A DNA stretch of 24,332 nucleotides from DATDCV01 sp036524155 (GTDB taxonomy: Bacteria > Verrucomicrobiota > Verrucomicrobiia > Limisphaerales > UBA8199), in contig DATDCV010000626.1 in the NCBI GenBank assembly GCA_036524155.1, positions 1 through 24,332 of the forward strand, written 5' to 3'. Within the stretch, counting starts at the first letter, position 1. Every line of letters begins with the position of its first letter. The notes under the pieces were generated by a model that had not been told where the DNA came from, ran no database searches, and worked only from the letters and a program-made list of their open reading frames with translations. This document shows, in pieces, positions 15,251 to 22,292 of this stretch. Both the position numbers and the translations under genes were made by a program.

Positions 15251-16306
15251 TCAGTCGCGGGGAGTAAAGCGCGATTCCTTCGCCAATTGCTCCCAGAGCT
15301 TGCGCTCGCTCTCTCCGATCCGCGGCGGCACCTCGATCCGCGCAACGACGATCAAATCGCCGCTGCCTCCACCGTGCTGAGGCAGGCCGCGTCCCCGGAC
15401 CCTGAGCTTCTGGCCGCTGTGTGTCCCGGGAGGGATCTTAATGTTCACCCCGCCGTTCAGTGTCGGCACCTTGATATTGGCCCCGAGAACAGCTTCCCAC
15501 GGGGCGATCGGTGTTTCATGGACCAGGTTGTGTTCTTCCACTTCGAAATCGGGATGCTTGGCGAAACGGACGCGCAAGTAAAGGTCGCCAGCCTCGCCGC
15601 CGCCCGGACTGGCTTCGCCTCGCCCGGCGACGCGCAGTCTTTGGCCCTCCGCGACGCCCGCCGGGATCTTCACCTGGTATGTCTCGGTCTTTGCTACCTG
15701 GCCCGTCCCGCCACACACGTTGCACACGTGCCGGGCCCTCTGGCCCGTGCCGCCGCAGTGCTCACAGGGAACACCGCGCCGGACCGAAACGGAACGCACT
15801 GACCCCCGCATCGCTTCTTCCAGCGTGACCATAATGTCCCCCTCGATGTCCCGTCCGCGCTCCGCGGCATACTCCTCCTCCGGAAAGCCGCCTCGACGGC
15901 TGAAAGCCCCGCCGGTGCGTCCGCCACGACCCCCGAACAGTTGCTCAAAAAAGTCGCTGAAGCCGGTCCCGCCAAAATGAAACTCGAACTCCTCGCCGCG
16001 CGAACCCCGTCTGGGAAAACCGCCGCGACCACCACCAAACTGCTCATAACCGGGTGGCGGGCGAAAATCGGCGCCCGCGCTCCAATTCGGCCCCAACTCG
16101 TCATACTTCTTCCGCTTCGCCGGATCCCCCAGAACTTCGTAAGCCTCGTTGATCTCCTTGAATCTCTCTTCCGCCTGCTTTTTGTTCTTCGCCACGTCCG
16201 GATGAAATTCGCGGGCGAGCTTCCGAAAGGCCTTCTTGATGTCGGCCTCGCTGGCGGTTCGCGCAACGCCCAGGGTTTCGTAATAGTCTTTGTATTTGAC
16301 GGGCAT
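15251..16306 (-). CDS. DnaJ/CbpA-like J-domain co-chaperone with half zinc finger
   Basis: The 351-aa protein has an N-terminal J domain (YYETLGVARTASEADIKKAF) with HPD at residues 35-37, the site that stimulates DnaK ATPase. A Gly/Phe/Arg-rich region follows to about residue 145. Only two CxxCxGxG units are then present (CEHCGGTG and CNVCGGTG), where classical DnaJ has four. The C-terminal part has two substrate-binding beta domains (VKIPAGVAEGQRLRVAGRGE and VNIKIPPGTHSGQKLRVRGR). It is thus intermediate between DnaJ and CbpA. It probably delivers unfolded proteins to DnaK in the cytoplasm. It follows the HPF-like gene by 48 bp. Confidence 0.9.
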   Translation of the reverse strand: MPVKYKDYYETLGVARTASEADIKKAFRKLAREFHPDVAKNKKQAEERFKEINEAYEVLGDPAKRKKYDELGPNWSAGADFRPPPGYEQFGGGRGGFPRRGSRGEEFEFHFGGTGFSDFFEQLFGGRGGRTGGAFSRRGGFPEEEYAAERGRDIEGDIMVTLEEAMRGSVRSVSVRRGVPCEHCGGTGQRARHVCNVCGGTGQVAKTETYQVKIPAGVAEGQRLRVAGRGEASPGGGEAGDLYLRVRFAKHPDFEVEEHNLVHETPIAPWEAVLGANIKVPTLNGGVNIKIPPGTHSGQKLRVRGRGLPQHGGGSGDLIVVARIEVPPRIGESERKLWEQLAKESRFTPRD

Positions 16307-16354
16307 AATTGGCCTATCCCGGAAGGTGGCCGGGTGCCGGCCGCCCTTACATCA

Positions 16355-16741
16355 TTACGAAGTCGTGCCCGCCACCGCAAGCACGCGTGCCGCCGACCGC
16401 TGTTGTCGCGCCGCGTACCGTTTCCGGTCCGTTTCGTGGCGCAAGGCCGACTTCAGCACCCCCAATTCCCGCAACAACGCTTTCACCGCCTGGTCGAAAG
16501 CGGGCACCGGGTCCGCCCCGGACTTTTCCGCCCGCAATTGGTTCGAAGGAACTCGCAAGGTCAAGCCCGCCCCAAACAGCGCTTTTTTCGGATGTTTCTC
16601 CAGGTGAACCTCCAGGAATACCGCGTCTGCGGGGAAATGTTCCAGGTGGTTCTCCAGCTTCCGAATCTTCTGCCGTAGCTTTTGCCTTAACTGGCTGTGC
16701 GGTCGCAGTCCCTTTGCTGTCAGGCTCCAGTTCAGTCTCAT
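16355..16741 (-). CDS. hpf: Short HPF/RaiA-like ribosome-associated protein
   Basis: The 128-aa protein has the beta-alpha-beta-beta-beta-alpha pattern of the S30AE/HPF family: LNWSLTAKGLRP, a basic helix (LRQKLRQKIRKLENHLEHF), VFLEVHLEKH, FGAGLTLRVPSNQLRAEKSG, and a final helix PAFDQAVKALLRELGVLKSA. A basic tail (RHETDRKRYAARQQRSAAR) follows. HPF proteins bind the 30S subunit and promote ribosome hibernation under stress. Identity to known HPF is modest by eye, so a divergent relative is possible. It lies between the HtrA and DnaJ-like genes on the same strand, which fits a stress-response unit. Confidence 0.65.
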   Translation of the reverse strand: MRLNWSLTAKGLRPHSQLRQKLRQKIRKLENHLEHFPADAVFLEVHLEKHPKKALFGAGLTLRVPSNQLRAEKSGADPVPAFDQAVKALLRELGVLKSALRHETDRKRYAARQQRSAARVLAVAGTTS

Positions 16742-16816
16742 AGACGTGACCAGATGGGGCGCGGCGTGCGGCTTTATGAGGCCGCTGCTGAAACTGTTCC
16801 TCGCGCGCCCCGGTTG

Positions 16817-18379
16817 TTACTTGTTGCTTTGGTTCTCGACTACAATATAGCGCGTGCCTCCCGGCCCTCCTCCCGCCCGGCTCCAGACTCGCAGCAGTAC
16901 GCGTTCGCCCTTCACCTTCTCGCTCAAGGCTACCGCGTCGTCCGCGTTTCTGACCGGCTGGCCTTTGATCTCGACGATAATATCACCCTGCCTTAGTCCC
17001 GCCTCGGCCGCGGTCGAATTGGGGTCCACGTTGACCACCAGCGCTCCGCGCAGGCTGCGCGGAATGTTCAGCTCCTGGCGCGAGGCCTGGTCGATGTCCG
17101 ACACCTCGACGCCGTCCAGCGCATCCATGTTCTGTTTCCCGCCGTCTTCATCCGAAGTATCGCGGCCTCGCATCGCCGCCAGCGCGTCTTTGGGAAGCTC
17201 CCCCAGGGTGGCCGTGATGGTTTTGCGTACCGCCTTCTCGCCACGCTCGCTCCGCAGCACCTGCAAGGTGACTTTCGTTCCCGGCGCAATCTGCGCCACC
17301 TGCAACTGCAGGCTGCGCGGATCGGCCAGCTTCTTCCCGTTCAATTCGGTGATGACATCGCCGTCCTTCAACCCCGCCTTCGCGGCCGCGCTGTTGGGCG
17401 TGATGCCACCCACCAGCACCCCGCTGCTCTCATCCGGCAGATTGAACTCCTTCGCCAGCTCCGGGCTCAACGGCTGGATGCTGATGCCCAGGTAACCCCG
17501 GCTGACTTTCCCCGTCGTGATGAGTCGGTCCATGACGAACCGAGCCAGGTTGATCGGCACCGCGAAGCCGACTCCCTGAAACCCGCCTGTGCGGCTCACA
17601 ATGGCCGTGTTGATCCCCACTAGACGCCCCTCGGCATCCACCAGGGCCCCGCCCGAGTTTCCCGGGTTAATCGCCGCATCGGTCTGGATGAAATCCTCAT
17701 AGCCGGTAATTCCAAATCCGCCCCGGCCGAGCGCACTGATGATCCCCAGTGTCAGGGTTTGCCCCACCTCAAATGGATTGCCAACCGCCAGCACCACATC
17801 ACCGACCTCCAGCTTGTCGCTATCCGCCAGCGTTAACGCCGGCAGACTCGTGCTGACTTCGACCTTCAACACCGCAATGTCCGTCGGCGGGTCTGTGCCG
17901 ATAACCTTTGCCTCGTATTCTCTGGTGCCCGACGCGAGCGAGACCTTTACCTTGTCCGCCCCTTCCACCACGTGGTTCGCGGTGAGGATGTAACCATCCG
18001 GCGAAATAATCACCCCGGAACCCAGGCTCTGCGCCTTTCGTTCCCGGGGCTGGCCCTCGCCATAGCGATCCCCGAAGAACCGCCGGAAAAAGGGGTCATT
18101 AAGGAACGGGTTTGGCCGTTCCTTGATCGTCATCGTCGAGTAGATGTTCACCACGCTCGGGCCCACTTTTTTCGCCACGGGCGAAAAGCTGATCGGTGCT
18201 TTCAGTTCGCGGTTGAGCGGCGTGTCCTGGACGGTGACTTTGGGTGGCGCGCCTGATGTCGGCTTCGAGGCCGCGATGGCCGAAACTCCCGACCACCAGC
18301 ACGGCATGATTGCCACCGCAAGTGCAATCCGCGACCACACGGCCATCGTCACGCCAGACGATTCAATAGTTGTCTTCAT
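16817..18379 (-). CDS. htrA: DegP/HtrA-family periplasmic serine endoprotease with two PDZ domains
   Basis: The 520-aa protein begins with a signal sequence (VWSRIALAVAIMPCWWSGVSA). The trypsin-like domain has the triad H136 (LTANHVVEG), D167 (PTDIAVLKV) and S242 (NPGNSGGAL). A long Q-linker/LA loop (IKERPNPFLNDPFFRRFFG) fits the Do family. Two PDZ domains follow, the first opening GYLGISIQPL and the second carrying ALVVNVDPNSTAAEAGLRQG. It degrades or refolds damaged envelope proteins. An unusually AT-rich string (TATATACCTATATAACC on the coding strand, about 18402-18418) upstream could hold a -10 box, but I see no matching -35. It is the first gene of the minus-strand quality-control series. 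Confidence 0.93.
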   Translation of the reverse strand: MKTTIESSGVTMAVWSRIALAVAIMPCWWSGVSAIAASKPTSGAPPKVTVQDTPLNRELKAPISFSPVAKKVGPSVVNIYSTMTIKERPNPFLNDPFFRRFFGDRYGEGQPRERKAQSLGSGVIISPDGYILTANHVVEGADKVKVSLASGTREYEAKVIGTDPPTDIAVLKVEVSTSLPALTLADSDKLEVGDVVLAVGNPFEVGQTLTLGIISALGRGGFGITGYEDFIQTDAAINPGNSGGALVDAEGRLVGINTAIVSRTGGFQGVGFAVPINLARFVMDRLITTGKVSRGYLGISIQPLSPELAKEFNLPDESSGVLVGGITPNSAAAKAGLKDGDVITELNGKKLADPRSLQLQVAQIAPGTKVTLQVLRSERGEKAVRKTITATLGELPKDALAAMRGRDTSDEDGGKQNMDALDGVEVSDIDQASRQELNIPRSLRGALVVNVDPNSTAAEAGLRQGDIIVEIKGQPVRNADDAVALSEKVKGERVLLRVWSRAGGGPGGTRYIVVENQSNK

Positions 18380-18506
18380 GATTTCGTAAACTCAATCCAC
18401 ACTCGGTTATATAGGTATATAGCACAATCGAGCCTTTCTGCATGCCGGGAGTTAATCTGCTTCCTGCGCGAAGCGGGGGCCGAATAAGAGACGTGGTAAA
18501 CCAGGT

Positions 18507-19124
18507 TTATTCCGGCCCGGTTTTCGGCGCCGGTGAGTTGGTTGCCCCCGCTGGCGCGGCCGGAGACTCTTTCAGGAACCGGTCAAGAATCGCCAGATAA
18601 CCGTCCAGAGCAAAACCGGCGTCAGGCCCAAGTTCCTTCTTCAGCGCCCGCACCTGGTCGGCGGCAGATCTTGCCTCCCGTTGGAGATCTTGAAGCGTCA
18701 CTGTCCCGCTCAGCATCCCCGAGACCAGGTCGTTGAACTTTTGCTGCGCCGCGGGATCGGCGCCGGCGAGGAATTGGCGCTGCACTTGTTGGATCAGGTT
18801 CGAGTGCGAGGCCAGGTCGGCGAGAGCGGGATCAACTGGCCGGGCAGATCCGGCTTTGCGCAGCGAGTTCGTGGCCGGGGCGGCTGCGGTTTTTGCCAGT
18901 TCGGCGCCCAGCGTTACGACCGCCACCTTGTCTCGCGGCAGGGCGATCTTTCCGAGCACCGCGTTGTCCAGGATGAGCGACTTCCCATCCAGCGAGAGGA
19001 CCTTCCCGTTATAACGGTCCCCGTTTTGCATTTCCACCTGGTCGGCCGAGCTGGCGACGACGGTCGCGGTCAAAATCGCGCCGGCAACCAGCAGGCGGAG
19101 CCATTCAGAGCCGAAGAGCTTCAT
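18507..19124 (-). CDS. Exported hypothetical protein with DUF481-like N-terminal motif
   Basis: The 205-aa protein has a signal peptide (LLVAGAILTATVVASSADQ). The mature N-terminus, VEMQNGDRYNGKVLSLDGKS...GKIALPRDKVAVV, resembles the small beta module that precedes DUF481-type and related envelope proteins (a pattern of NGDR-x-G-K-V). The rest is a helical Ala/Gln-rich region (SNLIQQVQRQFLAGADPAAQ, DLQREARSAADQVRALKKEL) and a Pro/Ala tail, with no DUF481 barrel. The function is unknown. It lies 127 bp upstream of the HtrA gene on the same strand and could share its periplasmic setting. I could not assign a family to the C-terminal half. Confidence 0.7.
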   Translation of the reverse strand: MKLFGSEWLRLLVAGAILTATVVASSADQVEMQNGDRYNGKVLSLDGKSLILDNAVLGKIALPRDKVAVVTLGAELAKTAAAPATNSLRKAGSARPVDPALADLASHSNLIQQVQRQFLAGADPAAQQKFNDLVSGMLSGTVTLQDLQREARSAADQVRALKKELGPDAGFALDGYLAILDRFLKESPAAPAGATNSPAPKTGPE

Positions 19125-19202
19125 ACTGCTATCCTAATCCCGGCGATTCATCGCTGCAATGCTGCGGTCCACGCGCGCTTCAAGATCTCTGAGTACCTTC
19201 GG

Positions 19203-19312
19203 GACCGGCGCGCGGACTTCAGTCCGCAGCAATGCACAAACACCAACTGTGTCTGAATACGTGAGCCGCCAGACTTTGCACCTGGCTGCGGACTGAAGTC
19301 CGCGCGCCGGTC
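19203..19312. repeat. REPIN-like element with perfect 28-bp inverted repeat
   Basis: Positions 19203-19230 and 19285-19312 are exact inverted copies. Each arm contains GCGGACTTCAGTCCGC or its complement, itself a 7-bp palindrome with a 2-nt centre. The 54-nt centre is not repeated. The nested design matches that of the element at 1967-2110, although the sequences differ. It lies between the start of the exported hypothetical gene and the stop of the YkgJ-type gene, in a 207-bp gap that otherwise holds nothing I can name. Confidence 0.75.
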
Positions 19313-19331
19313 GGAGATCCAGGCCACGCTC

Positions 19332-19919
19332 TCAGCCGGGGTAGAGACTTTCGCTGAGGACAAGATTCAGATCGTGAACGGCGATCGTCAGATCGGCGTA
19401 AATCTCGGCCAGCGTTGCATCCGTCGTGCTTGCTTCAAGGCGCTCTCGCGTCCGCCGAAAACGGGTAGCGAGGGGCATTTCCTCGTTTGTATCGCCAAGC
19501 CTCCTGAGCAAGGCGCGCACTTTCTCCGCCTGCTCTTTTGCGAGTCGGATTTCGCGCAACGCGGCGGTTGGATTGATCCGGCCACGCCGAAACTTCTTGA
19601 GCAACAGGCATTCAAAGTCCCGGCAATGGACGGGTCTGGACCCGTAGATCCGGCAGCGCGATCCATCAAAAGCAACGCACGGTTGGCAGAATTTCCCGCG
19701 CCCGGTTGCAGTCACCCGGGCCGATGCTCCCCGGCCTGATTTGAGCTTCTCGGCCGGCGCAATATTCAACCGCAACCCCTGCCTTTGCAGTTGCATCGCA
19801 TCATCCCCAGGCCGGAGTTGCACATCGTCAAAAATGACGCCGTCGCAGCAAAGGCCGCATGCAAGACACAAGTGCCCCGGGGCCGTCCAGGTTGGTCGCG
19901 AATCGCTCAAGCACCTCAA
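19332..19919 (-). CDS. YkgJ-family cysteine cluster protein
   Basis: The roughly 195-aa protein has the metal-binding cysteine pattern CLACGLCC near the N-terminus, then FCQPC, RCRIYGSRPVHCRDFEC. This is the zinc/iron-chelating domain (YkgJ/UPF0153 type); members are found in many bacteria, and the function is largely unknown. A helical C-terminal region follows (LREIRLAKEQAEKVRALLRR, FRRTRERLEASTTDATLAEI). The start is uncertain. I chose the TTG at 19919; a TTG at 19946 adds nine residues, and no ATG lies near. The frame stays open far upstream, opposite the response-regulator gene, but that extension reads as antisense. It is divergent from the response regulator with a gap of 69 bp or less. 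Confidence 0.72.
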   Translation of the reverse strand: MRCLSDSRPTWTAPGHLCLACGLCCDGVIFDDVQLRPGDDAMQLQRQGLRLNIAPAEKLKSGRGASARVTATGRGKFCQPCVAFDGSRCRIYGSRPVHCRDFECLLLKKFRRGRINPTAALREIRLAKEQAEKVRALLRRLGDTNEEMPLATRFRRTRERLEASTTDATLAEIYADLTIAVHDLNLVLSESLYPG

Positions 19920-19988
19920 GATAGGAACCCTGGGCGCCGAAGGCAAATGGATGCCCCGGCACCAGAAATGCTGCGTTCTATCGTGCGT

Positions 19989-20888
19989 ATGAATGGCGCC
20001 ACGGGAGTTTCGGGAAAGACCATACTTTTGGTGGAGGACGACCAGGCGGTGCGTGAATCGATCAAAATGCTTCTCGCCATCGATCGGCATGCGGTCAGCG
20101 AAGCGGCAGGTGGGTACGAGGCGCTGCAGCTTTTTGCCAACTCCAAATTCGACCTGGTGATTACAGATTACCTCATGCCCGAGATGCGGGGTGACGAACT
20201 GGCACGGAACCTCAAACACCTTGCGCCAGCGCAGCCTATCCTGATGGTGACAGCCTATATGGAAAAGCTCGCTCAAGCGGGCAAACCGGCCGATGTCCTC
20301 CTGCCCAAGCCCTTTGACCTGGAGGCCCTGCGCCAGGCGATCGCTCGGCCGATCCTCAAGAGTCCCCCCGCCAGGGCAGCGCTGGGCAGCCGCTCGGGTG
20401 ACAGTTTGAAGTCGGCTCGTGAGAATCTCGCTGCTGCCGCCGCTGCCATCGCCGCGGTCGAGATCACCCCGCGTGATGCTCGCGAGCATGTCGATTCGGG
20501 GACGCTCACGCTCTGGGTCCAACAGGAGGTGGAGTCTCTGGACGGATGTGCCTCCTCCTGCAACCCCACCGAAACCCATGCCGCCGCGATGCTGCAGTTG
20601 CTGGTTTTCGCGTATGCCTGCAACGTGCTGGCAAGCGACCAGGTAGTAGTTGCCTGCGAGGTTGACCCGGACTTTCGATTTCTCTGCCCTGCGTCGCCTC
20701 CTTTCACCTCTGAGATCGTGGCTTTCAGGCGACGCCACCGTTCCCAAGTCGAACGTGCCTTAGCACGCACGCTGGCCAGGGCAATTAACCGCAACGCAAG
20801 CGGCACGCTAGCCGGCATCGAACCGACCTGGCTTGAGGTCGCCCGTGAGCGCCTGGACGTTTCCCGACATCTCGACACTTTGGCTTAG
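19989..20888 (+). CDS. Response regulator receiver fused to a transposase N-terminal (DUF772-like) domain
   Basis: The 299-aa protein starts with a complete receiver domain: acidic pair D17/D18 (LLVEDDQ), phospho-acceptor D60 (VITDYLMP), T88 (MVTAY) and K107 (LPKPF). An Ala-rich linker (about 140-160) follows. The C-terminal 130 residues (LLVFAYACNVLASDQVVVAC, DFRFLC, FTSEIVAFRRRHRSQVERAL) closely follow the pattern of the N-terminal domain of IS1182/IS5-type transposases, where LLYGYATGVRSSRKIE and PDHSTIADFRRRH are usual. No DDE catalytic domain is present, so it is probably a two-component output protein with an exapted DNA-binding domain. No sensor kinase is adjacent. An ATG at 19968 is an alternative start. 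Confidence 0.78.
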   Translation: MNGATGVSGKTILLVEDDQAVRESIKMLLAIDRHAVSEAAGGYEALQLFANSKFDLVITDYLMPEMRGDELARNLKHLAPAQPILMVTAYMEKLAQAGKPADVLLPKPFDLEALRQAIARPILKSPPARAALGSRSGDSLKSARENLAAAAAAIAAVEITPRDAREHVDSGTLTLWVQQEVESLDGCASSCNPTETHAAAMLQLLVFAYACNVLASDQVVVACEVDPDFRFLCPASPPFTSEIVAFRRRHRSQVERALARTLARAINRNASGTLAGIEPTWLEVARERLDVSRHLDTLA

Positions 20889-21026
20889 GCTAAACTCCGC
20901 CGCTGTCTTGGCTTTACGGCACCTTCTTCCACTTCAGCTTGGTGCGCTGAAACTGGCAGCTCGGCTATGAACCGGAAAACTGAAAACCCCTCGCACAAAC
21001 GGAAAGGATCGGAAATTGACGACCAT

Positions 21027-21049
21027 TGGTGCGCATAGCAGGACTTGAA
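21027..21049 (-). other. Probable attachment site: 3' end of a tRNA gene
   Basis: Read on the minus strand, this 23-nt stretch begins TTCAAGTCCTGC and ends TATGCGCACCA. That is a T-loop (TTCAAGT), the 3' half of a T-stem (CCTGC), an acceptor 3' strand (TATGCGC), a discriminator A and an encoded CCA. The 5' half of the T-stem is absent: the preceding bases, GCCCC, do not pair with it. This is what remains when a phage integrates into a tRNA 3' end. The CCA points away from the phage-like genes, so an intact tRNA is expected at the far end of the element, outside the window. Confidence 0.6.
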
Positions 21050-21170
21050 GGGGCTTTCGGTCGGCGCGTGTTTTCACGAACACGCACCGGACCCGCATAA
21101 ATACGGGCTACTTTTCACTTCGCCCATTTTCCCCTCATACCCTTTTTGCGCAAATTTATACTGCCTCGCT

Positions 21171-21198
21171 GTCAGAAATTGTCAGAACTTTTTCTGAC
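21171..21198 (-). terminator. Hairpin after the last phage-like gene
   Basis: GTCAGAA (21181-21187) and TTCTGAC (21192-21198) form a perfect 7-bp stem with loop CTTT, 10 bp past the stop of the lipoprotein gene. The T-run on the minus strand is weak (AATTTC). A further direct copy of GTCAGAA at 21171-21177, exactly 10 bp away, could alternatively mark protein-binding sites such as integrase arm sites. Confidence 0.45.
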
Positions 21199-21208
21199 TC
21201 ACGGAGGT

Positions 21209-21961
21209 TCAAGCAGCAACCGCAGCCTTTTCCGCAGCCGGCCGCTGTTGAGCCTGACGCAATCTCTCCGAAATCTCTTGCGCAGTCAACCTCGCCGCGG
21301 GATTGTCGCTGAGCTGCTCCACCAGACCCGACACGGTCGTAAAGACGCCCGCCTCCTTCTGGTGTTCCATCAGCCACTTCACAAACTGCGCGTCGGCGGC
21401 CTGTCCCTGTGGCGTAGTCGTAAGGATGGCCCGCGCCGTCTCCACGCCCTGGACAAGCGCCTCGTTCACCTTCCGGTTCCGAACCTGCCGGTACCCATGG
21501 TACAGCCCACCGAGCGCCAAGGCGACGATGCTGCCAATGCCGGGCATGAAGGTATTGATAAGTGAGCCAGTGGCCTCGATTGTCGCCAGTGCTTCCGGCT
21601 TGGCTACCAGGTTAGTCACCGGCACCTGCACCAGGTTGGTGTAGAAGACCGCAACGAAGTTGGTCACTACGGCGGCGACCATGTTCGTCGCCACCGGCTC
21701 ACGACTTGCATAGCCAGACACCGCACCAGTTCCCGGATCAGTGACATAAACGACATTCGTCCGCTCCGTCACTACCGGCACTGTGTTGGTCACCACCACC
21801 GTATTCGTGAACACATGGACCACTGGCGCATTTGTCCAGGTGACCTCCTGCTTGTACGCCCGGTCCAGCGTCGAGCAACCGCTCACCCCGCCGACCGCCA
21901 ACAAAGCCGCAACAAAGATTACGGCCGCTCCAGACCAAACACCGCGCTTCGTTCTGTTCAT
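21209..21961 (-). CDS. Phage-encoded lipoprotein with TN-V repeats
   Basis: The 250-aa protein has a lipoprotein signal (AAVIFVAALLAVGGVSGCS; lipidated C29). Residues 40-120 carry repeated Thr-Asn pairs at 43, 52, 58, 68, 92, 100, 108 and 116, the last four exactly eight residues apart, with alternating valines (TNTVVVTNTV, TNLVQVPVTNLV). This suggests a beta-strand repeat. A Gly-rich hydrophobic stretch (LINTFMPGIGSIVALALGGL) follows, then a helical Gln/Ala-rich tail. A good Shine-Dalgarno (AGGAG) precedes the ATG. It overlaps the upstream gene by 4 nt. No family is recognised. A lysis role (outer spanin-like) is possible from the lipobox and pairing, but it is longer than usual for one. Confidence 0.7.
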   Translation of the reverse strand: MNRTKRGVWSGAAVIFVAALLAVGGVSGCSTLDRAYKQEVTWTNAPVVHVFTNTVVVTNTVPVVTERTNVVYVTDPGTGAVSGYASREPVATNMVAAVVTNFVAVFYTNLVQVPVTNLVAKPEALATIEATGSLINTFMPGIGSIVALALGGLYHGYRQVRNRKVNEALVQGVETARAILTTTPQGQAADAQFVKWLMEHQKEAGVFTTVSGLVEQLSDNPAARLTAQEISERLRQAQQRPAAEKAAVAA

Positions 21962-22278
21962 TTTCTATTTCTCCTGCGGGAGCACCTGAGTTCATCCCGG
22001 CACTCCTCCAAAACTTTTGTGTTGTTGTCGAGGCACACCACCAGCTTGGCATTCGTGGCGCTCTGCTCAGCCACGACACCGCGCAGGCTCTCCTGGTAAC
22101 ACTCCCGCGCTTGCTTATGGTCATCGAGTAACCGCTCGTGCTGCTTCACGAAATAGCGCACCACCCAGACTCCAAACATGCCGAGCAGCACCAAGCTGGC
22201 GATAAAGAGCCAGCGGTCATTTTGAGCCGCCGCATGGTCCACCCCCCTCAAGAATTCAGCCGTGTTCATATTCGTCAT
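21958..22278 (-). CDS. Small one-TM phage protein (inner spanin-like candidate)
   Basis: The 106-aa protein starts MTNMNTAEFLRGVDHAAAQN. It has one membrane helix (WLFIASLVLLGMFGVWVVRYF, about 23-43) and then a charged helical domain of about 60 residues (VKQHERLLDDHKQARECYQE, NNTKVLEECRDELRCSRRR). The start at 22278 follows an AGGAG-like site. Its last codons overlap the lipoprotein ATG (ATGA). A short N-tail, single TM and coiled-coil-prone tail, coupled to a lipoprotein gene, resembles an i-spanin/o-spanin pair, but the helical domain could equally be cytoplasmic. No family is recognised with confidence. Confidence 0.68.
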   Translation of the reverse strand: MTNMNTAEFLRGVDHAAAQNDRWLFIASLVLLGMFGVWVVRYFVKQHERLLDDHKQARECYQESLRGVVAEQSATNAKLVVCLDNNTKVLEECRDELRCSRRRNRK

Positions 22279-22292
22279 GGTTTCATTCACTC

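Larger units (their letters stand above)
20889..21208. other. Gene-free junction between chromosomal genes and the phage-like element
   Basis: No credible coding region is seen. The stretch contains a tRNA-3'-end-like piece (21027-21049), hairpins at 21066-21085 (GCGTGTT/AACACGC stem, 6-nt loop) and 21092-21107 (CCCG/CGGG ends), and GTCAGAA repeats. A short peptide-like remnant on the minus strand near 20928-20966 (FQRTKLKWKKVP then stop) has a stop codon close upstream and is not called. Confidence 0.5.

Noticed and set aside
19920..20747. Long upstream extension of the YkgJ-type frame on the minus strand
   Set aside because: It lies opposite the response-regulator coding region and has no motif; the gene most likely starts just before the cysteine cluster.
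20928..20966. Minus-strand peptide ending FQRTKLKWKKVP before a stop
   Set aside because: An in-frame stop lies a few codons upstream, so at best it is a remnant of a gene end; too short to support.
21027..21110. Complete tRNA gene on the minus strand
   Set aside because: Only the T-loop, half T-stem, acceptor 3' strand and CCA are present; no D-arm, anticodon arm or matching 5' acceptor strand can be found next to it.
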